64,000 bases of DNA from Nesterenkonia cremea (GTDB lineage Bacteria > Actinomycetota > Actinomycetes > Actinomycetales > Micrococcaceae): contig NZ_BMIS01000001.1 in assembly GCF_014642675.1 (NCBI RefSeq), positions 310,001 to 374,000 of the forward strand, in the 5' to 3' direction. Position numbers and translations under genes: made by a program. The notes beneath the pieces were generated by a model. It was not told where the DNA came from. It was given only the letters and a program-made list of their open reading frames with translations, and searched no databases. Below, piece by piece: positions 26,232-33,310 of the stretch. Numbering within the stretch: position 1 is the stretch's first letter; each line of letters opens with the position of its first letter.

Positions 26232-26543
26232 CTACGGGAGCTTGGACGCGAGGACGTCGGCCGCCAGGATCTCGGGTGCTGCGCCGAGGAGGTGCTGGTT
26301 GGCCATCAGGGCTGCGACGATGGCGCCGTTGGCGTGGGCGTCGCGAGCGGCTTCGTCGGGGAATGCATCGAAGATCCAGAAGGTGTCGGCGTGGGTCCTG
26401 ACCGCGAACCAGACAATCGTTCCTACTTCTTCGTTGGCGAGTGCGACAGCGCCGGCGAGCAGATCGGCGACCGCGTCGTGCTGTCCATCGGCCGCGACGA
26501 TCTTGGCGACGAAGGCATACGGAAGTGATGCGGGTGTGGACAT
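26232..26543 (-). CDS. Antibiotic biosynthesis monooxygenase (ABM) domain protein
   Basis: This 103-aa ferredoxin-like ABM-domain protein, a family that includes quinol monooxygenases and heme-degrading enzymes, contains AFVAKIVAADGQHDAVADLL, GTIVWFAVRTHADTFWIFDAFPDEAARDAHANG, and a terminal helix. The F-x-x-F-x-D-x-x-A-R-D-x-H pattern is the family hallmark; the YSR motif of heme oxygenases is absent. It is a passenger in the ISL3 element and is divergent from the GlxA-type regulator 107 bp away, which probably controls it. Electron-rich quinols or aldehydes are possible substrates. Confidence 0.85.
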   Translation of the reverse strand: MSTPASLPYAFVAKIVAADGQHDAVADLLAGAVALANEEVGTIVWFAVRTHADTFWIFDAFPDEAARDAHANGAIVAALMANQHLLGAAPEILAADVLASKLP

Positions 26544-26650
26544 GAGGGACTCTCCTTGACGTCGGGGTTCTTCGTGGGACGAGTTCAGCGTATGACGAGC
26601 GAGGGCCGGTGGGGAGTGGCGTATACGGCAGTATTGCTATTGTTTACGTC
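26544..26650. promoter_or_regulatory. Divergent promoter region of the passenger gene pair
   Basis: The 107 bp between the monooxygenase and regulator starts are relatively AT-rich near the regulator (GTATACGGCAGTATTGCTA, then TTGTTTACG). No perfect operator palindrome stands out. It must carry both promoters if the pair is expressed. Confidence 0.45.
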
Positions 26651-27592
26651 ATGCGTATCGGACTGATCGCGATCGACGGCTGCTTCGGTTCGGCTGTCGC
26701 GTCGATCATCGACATCGTGCGGGTGGCCGACGGAGCCCGCGGCGATGTCGACCCGCGGATCGACCCGATCGAACTCGCCATCCTCGGACCGAAACGGCGA
26801 GTGACCACGACGGCATCGATGACCCTGTCGGTGGACCACCCACTGTCGGAGTCCGCAGAGTTCGACGTGGTCGTCGTCCCTGCGCTTGGAACCCTTACGG
26901 CCGCCGCTACCAACGACGCCCTCCAGAGCCGAGATGCTCGTTCGGTCATCGCCTCGCTCGGGCGCCTCGACGAGGCGACCACCCGGATCGCCGCAGCGTG
27001 CACCGGCGTGTTCGCCGTCGCCGAGACCGGACGGATGCATCATCGGCGGGCGACGACCAGCTGGTTCCTGGGGCCGGAGTTCCTGAAGCGCTATCCGACC
27101 GTCGCCCTCGATCTCGACACCATGGTCGTGGTCGACGGGAACCTCGTCACCGCCGGCGCCGCGTTCGCCCACATCGACCTCGCGCTCTCACTCGTGCGAT
27201 CGATCAGCCCCGACCTGGCCCAACATGTCGCCAAGCTCCTCATCATCGACGAGCGTCCGTCGCAGGCGGCCTTCGTCGCCTACGAACATCTCCGGCACGA
27301 GGACCCGATCGTCGTCGAGTTCGAACGCTTCGTGCGCGCCCGCCTGGACGAACCGTTCAACGTCGCCTTCGTCGCGCAGTCGCTCGGCACCAGCCGGCGC
27401 ACCCTCGAACGACGAGTCCGTGCGGCGCTCAACCTCACTCCGCTCGGCTTCGTCCAACGGCTTCGCATCGAACGAGCTCGGCACCTCTCAGCAACCACGG
27501 ACCTCACCTCCGCCGAGATCGCGCTACGGGTCGGCTACGCGAACGCCGAGACTCTGCGCTCCCTCCTGCGTAGGGAGCGACGCCGTTCCTGA
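26651..27592 (+). CDS. GlxA-type AraC-family transcriptional regulator
   Basis: This 313-aa protein starts at the ATG at 26651 (MRIGLIAIDGCFGSAVASII); an upstream TTG/GTG extension is unlikely. The N-terminal DJ-1/PfpI-like domain (about 1-190) has the nucleophile-elbow region TRIAAACTGVFAVAETG with a cysteine. The C-terminal AraC double helix-turn-helix (about 215-313) reads LDEPFNVAFVAQSLGTSRRTLERRV and the second helix ends in VGYANAETLRSLLRR. Such regulators usually activate adjacent stress or detoxification genes; here the divergent monooxygenase is the natural target. Both sit within the composite element. Confidence 0.88.
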   Translation: MRIGLIAIDGCFGSAVASIIDIVRVADGARGDVDPRIDPIELAILGPKRRVTTTASMTLSVDHPLSESAEFDVVVVPALGTLTAAATNDALQSRDARSVIASLGRLDEATTRIAAACTGVFAVAETGRMHHRRATTSWFLGPEFLKRYPTVALDLDTMVVVDGNLVTAGAAFAHIDLALSLVRSISPDLAQHVAKLLIIDERPSQAAFVAYEHLRHEDPIVVEFERFVRARLDEPFNVAFVAQSLGTSRRTLERRVRAALNLTPLGFVQRLRIERARHLSATTDLTSAEIALRVGYANAETLRSLLRRERRRS

Positions 27593-27820
27593 CCTATCGC
27601 CATGCCTGTAGCCGGTGTCCTAGTGCTCGACTGGAACCACCTCTCAGCACGTCGCGTCGACGCTCCTGCGTCGCCCCTGGACGACCCACTCGACACGCCC
27701 GCAGCACAGGCCATGTGACGTGTCCCGGCTTCCCGGACGGTCGGGGTTGGGTGGCTGTGATGTCGCTGCGTTCTCGTCGAGGGGGTCAGCAGACTCGATC
27801 AGGGTCGATTGGGATGAGAC
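27593..27820. other. Junction region between regulator and solo IS end
   Basis: A 38-codon open frame from the ATG at 27601 (MPVAGVLVLDWNHLSARR) resembles a truncated C-terminus of unknown type. At 27806-27818 CGATTGGGATGAG is the exact reverse complement of the left IS tip (24287-24299) and is fused 2 bp before the partial right end, a rearrangement scar. Confidence 0.55.
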
Positions 27821-27986
27821 GCGAAGGCGGTCAGGTCAGGGCGGCCGAAGCCGGCCGGCGGGGTAGCGTCGGTCACGTCGAGGTCTTTCGGATGGATGGC
27901 GTAGGAACCTCCATCGTCGGGAGACCTCGACGTCTACCTGCGGACCGACGCGCCCGGCCGACCTACACCCTCATCTGGGAAGAGCC
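27821..27986. repeat. Solo ISL3 right end (outer boundary)
   Basis: This 166-bp segment matches 25557-25708 and retains the undeleted start of the transposase gene plus an intact terminal repeat (GGGAAGAGCC). No transposase body follows. It supplied the right end for the transposition that left the AGTTTAAT duplication. Confidence 0.8.
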
Positions 27987-27994
27987 AGTTTAAT
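27987..27994. repeat. Target-site duplication (right) AGTTTAAT
   Basis: This directly follows the right terminal repeat and equals 24276-24283. The AT-rich 100 bp beyond it should be the former upstream region of the interrupted bacteriocin-like gene. Confidence 0.85.
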
Positions 27995-28096
27995 GACTGT
28001 TCTTCATTCTGTATATATTGCGAAACTTTGAGTATTTTATTGTCGGAATACAAGTTCCTTTGAGTTACCGTAACATGTGTTGAGGGGTTGAGTGGT

Positions 28097-28492
28097 GTGT
28101 CTGATGCTGGACCGCCAGCCCGAATACTCCTGTCGCTTCTCGGTCGACAAAGTTCGTCTCCGTCCAGCCTGGTGGCGATTGATGCTCGTTGCATCGGTGG
28201 GCTGGCCAGGATGAGGTGGGCCAAGGCTCACGTCGGCACGGCCGACGATGAGTTCGGTGAGATCGTCCTGTTGAAGGAGTTTGACGAGACATTGCGCAAG
28301 GCCCTGTGTGTCTTCGCGAGCGAGCTGCCTCCGGCCCCCGTGATCGTCCAATGCGATGATCGGCTGTCGGCTGGAGGGCCTGCCGTCGAGTCCGGCTGTT
28401 CTGTCCTCGCTGCCGGGTGGTCTGGCCGCGGTGAGGAGCGCTTGATCCTGGAAGCAGATCTGCTGCCGACGCTCGGGGCGCACCATCACTGA
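28097..28492 (+). CDS. Hypothetical protein
   Basis: A 131-aa frame from the GTG at 28097 (MSDAGPPARILLSLLGRQ) has plausible codon use in its middle (EFGEIVLLKEFDETLRKAL) but no recognised domain, signal or membrane helix. The opposite strand also carries an open frame of similar length, without better features. It stands alone after an AT-rich gap. The 536 bp after it, up to the DmdA-like gene, show only low-quality frames and one copy of a 22-bp repeat at 28726. Confidence 0.35.
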   Translation: MSDAGPPARILLSLLGRQSSSPSSLVAIDARCIGGLARMRWAKAHVGTADDEFGEIVLLKEFDETLRKALCVFASELPPAPVIVQCDDRLSAGGPAVESGCSVLAAGWSGRGEERLILEADLLPTLGAHHH

Positions 28493-29028
28493 TGGATGGT
28501 CAGAGGAGTTACGCGTTGCCCAGACTGCACGCGATGAGGAGGGCGGAGTCAGAATGCTCTCTGCCGAGGGCGACTATTGGTATCGACGGGTGGCAGTGGC
28601 AGGGTGCCGTGGCATCCCTGTGGTCGAACCTGGAGTGGCCGGCCAGGTGATCCGCACTCTGGGCTTGGCTGGGGTGCGCCGGGTCAGAGCCGCCTGTACG
28701 ATCTTTCCGGGCCATCACGGACAACGCCCAGGGGTGTTGCGCATCCCTGCCCGACGTCGGGTGGGGATAGTCATCTCTGGTGGGCATGAGCGCGGCCTGA
28801 GGCCGACTGCATGCCCGCCTGGTCCCTCGAGGCCTGTTCGATGTGTTGAGTTCCACGGGATGGTGTCCTGAGCGGCAGAGTTTCCGGGGGCTCAACACAG
28901 CTGACGCCCCGCCAGCCTTGCTCCGCAGTGCCCTCTCTGTCGCACTCTGCGCACCCTATTGTGTGATGCAGAACACAATGCCATCCTGGAGGTGTCTCAA
29001 CGACGAGGCAGAATCCGGGGAGGCTCCC

Positions 29029-30264
29029 ATGACACTCGATGAAGGCCGCATCATCCTCGACGACGGCGCCGGCTCCGTCATCCCTGACCCTCGGATCCTC
29101 TTATATCCGCGGCTCAGGAAATCTCCGTTCTTCTGGGCGTCGCGCCGCCACGGCGTCGCGATGTACAGCGTCTATAACCACACCTATCACCCCCGCCACT
29201 ACGGCGACCCCGTGGCCGAATATTGGGCTCTGCTCAACGGCGTCACGCTCTGGGACGTCGGCGTGGAGCGTCAGATCGAGATCACCGGTTCTGACGCCTT
29301 CGACTTCACCAACATGCTGGTCCCGCGGGACCTGTCCAAATGCGACGTAGGCCAGTGCAAATACGTCTTCATCACCGGTGAGGACGGCGGCATCCTCAAT
29401 GATCCCGTCCTGCTCCGACTGGGCGAGAACCACTTCTGGCTCTCTCTGGCCGACAGTGACATCCTGCTCTGGGCACGCGGCCTGGCCCTGAACTCGGGCA
29501 TGGACGTGACCATCGAGGAGGTGGATGTCGGGCCTGTCCAGGTTCAGGGTCCGCTCTCCGGCGAGGTCATGGCCTCCATCTTCGGTGTGGGCGTCTACGA
29601 CGTCGGCTACTATCGGCTCCACGAGTATGAGCTGGACGGCATGGAGGTCATCGTCTCCCGCACCGGCTACACCGCGGAGCTGGGCTTCGAGATCTACGTG
29701 AAGAACGCCTCCCGGGACGGCGTGCGCCTCTGGGAGACCGTCTTCGCCGCAGGTCAGCCCTACGGGATGCAGGTGATCGGCCCCTGCCATCTGCGCCGCA
29801 TCGAGGCGGGGATCCTCGCCCACGGCTGCGACATCACCTTCGGCACCAACCCCTTCGAAGTGGGTATGGGCTACGACTGGATGGTGGACCTGGAGCAGGA
29901 GGCCGACTTCATCGGTAAGCAGGCCCTGACCAGGATCAAGGAGGAAGGCGTCAGCCGCAGGCTGGCCGGCGTAGAGATCGGCGGCGAGCCGCTGGGCACC
30001 TTCAACGACGGCTCCATGATCGAGGCCTTCGGCGTCCTCCACGGCGGCGAACGCGTCGGCGAAGTCACCTCCGCCTGCTTCTCCCCGCGACTGGAGCGCA
30101 ACATAGGCTTCGCCATGGTCCCCGTGGCCCTGAGCGAGCTCGGCACAGCGCTGCAGATCCAGACGCCGGAGGGCCTGGTGGACGCAGTCGTGGTGCCCAA
30201 GCCCTTCGTAGACCCCACCAAGGAGACGCCGAAGCAGGCGTTCGGCCCGGCCGGCACTGTCTGA
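29029..30264 (+). CDS. DmdA-like THF-dependent demethylase (GcvT family)
   Basis: This 411-aa protein starts at the ATG at 29029 after GGGGAGG. It belongs to the GcvT/aminomethyltransferase family and is closest in pattern to dimethylsulfoniopropionate demethylase: RLRKSPFFWASRRHGV, YSVYNHTYHP, LWDVGVERQIEITG, VPRDLSKCDVGQCKY, GGILNDPVLLRLGENHFW and LADSDILLWARGLA. These enzymes move a methyl group from the substrate to tetrahydrofolate. Formate-THF ligase follows after 24 bp, so the pair could process a methylated osmolyte and the resulting C1-folate. Substrate (DMSP or another methylated compound) is inferred; no glycine-cleavage P or H genes are near. Confidence 0.78.
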   Translation: MTLDEGRIILDDGAGSVIPDPRILLYPRLRKSPFFWASRRHGVAMYSVYNHTYHPRHYGDPVAEYWALLNGVTLWDVGVERQIEITGSDAFDFTNMLVPRDLSKCDVGQCKYVFITGEDGGILNDPVLLRLGENHFWLSLADSDILLWARGLALNSGMDVTIEEVDVGPVQVQGPLSGEVMASIFGVGVYDVGYYRLHEYELDGMEVIVSRTGYTAELGFEIYVKNASRDGVRLWETVFAAGQPYGMQVIGPCHLRRIEAGILAHGCDITFGTNPFEVGMGYDWMVDLEQEADFIGKQALTRIKEEGVSRRLAGVEIGGEPLGTFNDGSMIEAFGVLHGGERVGEVTSACFSPRLERNIGFAMVPVALSELGTALQIQTPEGLVDAVVVPKPFVDPTKETPKQAFGPAGTV

Positions 30265-30288
30265 ACGCCGCTCAAGGAGGATCGCCCT

Positions 30289-32052
30289 ATGGCCAGTCAG
30301 CGTCCGCCCGCCGCCCCGCAGGCGAACTCGCATCCACCGCTCACCGCCCAGGACAGCCTGGGGATCTCCGCCCAGACCCAGCTGCGGCCCATCGAAGAGA
30401 TCGGAGCCGAGCTGGGCCTGGGACAGGAGGAGATCGAACCCTACGGGCGCGGCGTCGGGAAGGTGGACCTGGCGGCCATCCAGCGCCTGGCCGGCCGTCC
30501 GCAGGCCAGATTCATTCTGGTCACCGCCATCACTCCCACTCCGCTGGGCGAGGGCAAGACGACGACGGCCGTCGGGCTCAGTCAGGGGATGGCGCGCACC
30601 GGGCGGCGCGCCGCCGTTGCGGTCCGGCAACCCTCGCTGGGCCCCACGATGGGCATCAAGGGCGGCGGCACCGGCGGCGGTTGGAGCCAGGTGGTGCCCA
30701 TGGAGAGGCTCAACCTGCACCTGACCGGAGACATCCACGCCGTCACCGCGGCGCACAATCAGCTGGCGGCCATGGTGGACAACCACCTGCACCGCGGCAG
30801 CCCCTCCGGCCTGGACCCCGAACGGGTGAGCTGGCGCCGCGTCATGGATGTCAACGACCGCTCCCTGCGCCAGATCGTCACTGGTCTGGGGCCCGCCGGG
30901 GGAGGCCCGACGGCGAACGGCCCGCTCCGCCAGACCGGCTTCGACATCACCGCGGCCTCCGAGGTGATGGCCACGCTCTCCCTGGCGCGATCGCTGGAGG
31001 ATCTGCGGGCCAGACTGGGCCGGATCGTCGTGGGCAGCACCCCTGAGGGGGAGTTGGTCACCGCTGAGGACATCAAGGCCGCCGGGGCCATGACCGTGCT
31101 GCTGAAGGAGGCGCTGCGGCCCAATCTGCTGCAGACCGTGGAGCACACTCCTGCGCTGGTGCACTGCGGGCCCTTCGGCAACATCGCCACCGGCAACTCC
31201 TCCGTGGTGGCCGACCTGATCGGCGGCCGCGCCACCGACTATCTGATCACCGAGGCCGGATTCGCCGCGGATATAGGGGCGGAGCGGTTCTTCAACATCA
31301 AATGCCGGCTCTCCGGCATGACGCCCGATGCCGCCGTCGTCGTGGCCACCGTGCGCGCGCTCAAAGTGCATTCGGGGCGGCACCGGGTGGTGGCCGGCAA
31401 GCCGCTGCCCGAGGGGATGCTGGGCGAGAGCCCTGAGGACGTCCTGCTGGGCGCGGAGAATCTGCGGGCCCAGCTGCGGATCATTCGGCGCCACGGCGTC
31501 ACCCCGGTGGTGGCGGTCAACGCGTTCCCCACCGACTTCGCCAGCGAGCATGAGGTGATCGCCCAGGTCGCGGCGGAGGAGGGTGCCCGCTGCGCGCTGT
31601 CCACGCATTTCGTCGAGGGCGGCGCCGGTGCCGCAGAGCTGGCCGAAGCCGTGGCGGAGGCCGCCGAAGAGCCCAGCGAGTTCCGCTTCCTCTACCCGGA
31701 GGAGGCGCCGCTGACCGAGAAGATCGAGACCATCGCCACCCAGGTCTATGGGGCCGAGGGCGTGGATTTCTCTCCCGCGGCCTCCACCGCGCTGGCCGCC
31801 TTCACCGAGGCCGGCTACGGGCACCTGCCGGTCTGCGTGGCCAAGACGCACCTCTCGCTGTCCTCGGACCCGGCGTTGAAGGGAGCCCCGAGCGGCTGGC
31901 GGCTGCCGGTGCGCGAGGTCCGGCTCTCCGCCGGAGCCGGATTCGTCTACCCCATCTGCGGGACTATGCAGACCATGCCCGGCCTGGGCTCCGCGCCCGC
32001 GGCTGAGAACATCGACATCGACGCCGAGGGCAACCCGCGCGGACTGTTCTGA
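30289..32052 (+). CDS. fhs: Formate-tetrahydrofolate ligase
   Basis: This 587-aa enzyme makes 10-formyl-THF from formate, THF and ATP. The ATP-binding loop is TPTPLGEGKTTTAVGL near residue 85; other conserved stretches are RQPSLGPTMGIKGGGTGGG, HLTGDIHAVTAAHNQLAA, and VNAFPTDFASEHEVI. The C-terminus is ENIDIDAEGNPRGLF. It is about 30 residues longer than most homologues because of a Pro/Gln-rich N-terminal extension. Transcribed with the demethylase gene upstream; a strong hairpin follows. A 47-bp copy of its 3' end occurs at 36506. Confidence 0.95.
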   Translation: MASQRPPAAPQANSHPPLTAQDSLGISAQTQLRPIEEIGAELGLGQEEIEPYGRGVGKVDLAAIQRLAGRPQARFILVTAITPTPLGEGKTTTAVGLSQGMARTGRRAAVAVRQPSLGPTMGIKGGGTGGGWSQVVPMERLNLHLTGDIHAVTAAHNQLAAMVDNHLHRGSPSGLDPERVSWRRVMDVNDRSLRQIVTGLGPAGGGPTANGPLRQTGFDITAASEVMATLSLARSLEDLRARLGRIVVGSTPEGELVTAEDIKAAGAMTVLLKEALRPNLLQTVEHTPALVHCGPFGNIATGNSSVVADLIGGRATDYLITEAGFAADIGAERFFNIKCRLSGMTPDAAVVVATVRALKVHSGRHRVVAGKPLPEGMLGESPEDVLLGAENLRAQLRIIRRHGVTPVVAVNAFPTDFASEHEVIAQVAAEEGARCALSTHFVEGGAGAAELAEAVAEAAEEPSEFRFLYPEEAPLTEKIETIATQVYGAEGVDFSPAASTALAAFTEAGYGHLPVCVAKTHLSLSSDPALKGAPSGWRLPVREVRLSAGAGFVYPICGTMQTMPGLGSAPAAENIDIDAEGNPRGLF

Positions 32053-32078
32053 GGTCCCGGGGGTGAGCCGTCTGAGCT

Positions 32079-32126
32079 GAGCCGCCGGCGTCGGGAAGAA
32101 CGCATATCCCGACGCCGGCGGCTCAT
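32079..32126. terminator. Bidirectional hairpin between fhs and gguB
   Basis: TGAGCCGCCGGCGTCGGGA at 32079 pairs with TCCCGACGCCGGCGGCTCA ending at 32126, an uninterrupted stem of 19 bp with a 10-nt loop. It lies between convergent genes and overlaps the stop of the permease gene. It can end transcription from both sides. Confidence 0.8.
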
Positions 32127-33304
32127 TTCTCCGTGGCCACCCGCTTCTTGCTCCACACGTCGAAGGCCACAGCCAGCACCAGGACCACGCCGCGCACCAC
32201 GTTCTGGGTGGACTGGTCGATGCCCATGATCTGCATGCCGTTGGACATCACCGCCATGATGAGTCCGCCGATGATCGCGCCCTGGACCTTGCCCACACCG
32301 CCGGTCACCGCGGCGCCGCCGATGAAGGCCGCCGCGATCGCATCCAGCTCGAACATGTAGCCGGCACCGGGCTGGGCCGAGTTGGACCGTGCCGAGTAGA
32401 CGATGCCCGCCACAGCGGCCAGCACGCCCATATTCACGAAGAGCAGGAAGTTCACCCGCGTGGTCTTCACCCCGGAGAGCTTGGCCGCCTGCAGGTTCCC
32501 GCCCATGGCGTAGATATGCCGGCCGAAGACGGTCCGCTGGGTGACGAACCCGTAGATCAGCACCAGCGCGGCCAGCAGGATCAGCACGATCGGCATGCCT
32601 CGGGCATTGGCCAGCCGCCAGGCGAAGGCCAGGATCACCGCGGCCACCAGCAGAACCTTCACCGCGAAGAGCCACAGCGACTCCACCGATTGGGAGTATT
32701 CGAGCTTGCGCATCCGCACCCGCCACTGCTGCACGGCGAAGCCCAGCACCGCCAGAACGCCGATCAGCAGCGTGAAGACGTCATAGCCGGGTCCGCCCAG
32801 CAGCCCGTTGAGGAAGCCGCCGGCGATCTGCTGGTACTCGCTGGGGAACGGGGAGAGCGAGACATTGTCCAAGGTCTGCATGGTCAGCCCGCGGAAGATC
32901 AGCATGCCGGCCAGGGTCACGATGAACGCCGGTATCCCGACGATCGCCACCCAGAACCCCTGCCAGATGCCTACCAGCGCCCCGGTGGCCAGGGCGGCGA
33001 TGATGCCCACCCACCAGGGCAGCCCCTCACGGATGACGACGACGGCGGCCACCGCTCCGGTCAGCGCCACCACGGAGCCCACGGAGAGGTCGATGTGCCC
33101 GGCCACGATGATCATCACCATGCCGATGGCCAGGATCAGGATGTAGGAGTACTGCAGGACCAGATTGGTCAGGTTACCGGGGCTGAGCAGCGTGCCTCCG
33201 GTGAGCGCGGTGAACAGCAGCACGATGAACACGAAGGCGATGTAGATGCCGCTCTGGCGGAGGTTCCGGGTGAAGAGCTCCGCGATGTTGGAGGTGCCGG
33301 CCAT
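32123..33304 (-). CDS. gguB: Sugar ABC transporter permease (GguB/XylH type)
   Basis: This 393-aa permease of the monosaccharide (CUT2) ABC family has about ten hydrophobic segments. Conserved stretches include IVAGHIDLSVGSVVALTGA near residue 65, IVGIPAFIVTLAGMLIFRGL, FGRHIYAMGGNLQAAKLSG and ELDAIAAAFIGGAAVTGGVGKV. Length fits GguB/XylH rather than the shorter RbsC. It lies 6 bp behind the ATPase gene. With ChvE-type binding protein and GguA it should import xylose, arabinose, galactose or similar sugars. Confidence 0.92.
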   Translation of the reverse strand: MAGTSNIAELFTRNLRQSGIYIAFVFIVLLFTALTGGTLLSPGNLTNLVLQYSYILILAIGMVMIIVAGHIDLSVGSVVALTGAVAAVVVIREGLPWWVGIIAALATGALVGIWQGFWVAIVGIPAFIVTLAGMLIFRGLTMQTLDNVSLSPFPSEYQQIAGGFLNGLLGGPGYDVFTLLIGVLAVLGFAVQQWRVRMRKLEYSQSVESLWLFAVKVLLVAAVILAFAWRLANARGMPIVLILLAALVLIYGFVTQRTVFGRHIYAMGGNLQAAKLSGVKTTRVNFLLFVNMGVLAAVAGIVYSARSNSAQPGAGYMFELDAIAAAFIGGAAVTGGVGKVQGAIIGGLIMAVMSNGMQIMGIDQSTQNVVRGVVLVLAVAFDVWSKKRVATEK

Positions 33305-33310
33305 ATGTCC

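Larger units (their letters stand above)
24284..27986. mobile_element. 3.7-kb composite ISL3-type element with passenger genes
   Basis: The left end GGCTCATCCCAATCGG (24284) and the right end read inward from 27986 (GGCTCTTCCCAGATGAGG) are imperfect 25-bp inverted repeats, both ending in GGGTGTAGG. The 8-bp direct repeat AGTTTAAT flanks the whole. Inside are a complete IS (24284-25708, transposase plus its own right end), a passenger section with a tRNA remnant, a monooxygenase gene and a GlxA-type regulator, and a second 166-bp right-end copy (27821-27986). The outer right end, not the inner one, was used for insertion, so IS and passengers moved together. Confidence 0.85.

Noticed and set aside
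28554..28871. 105-aa plus-strand frame before the DmdA-like gene
   Set aside because: Composition is Arg/Gly/Pro-rich without domain features; overlapping frames on both strands look equally poor.
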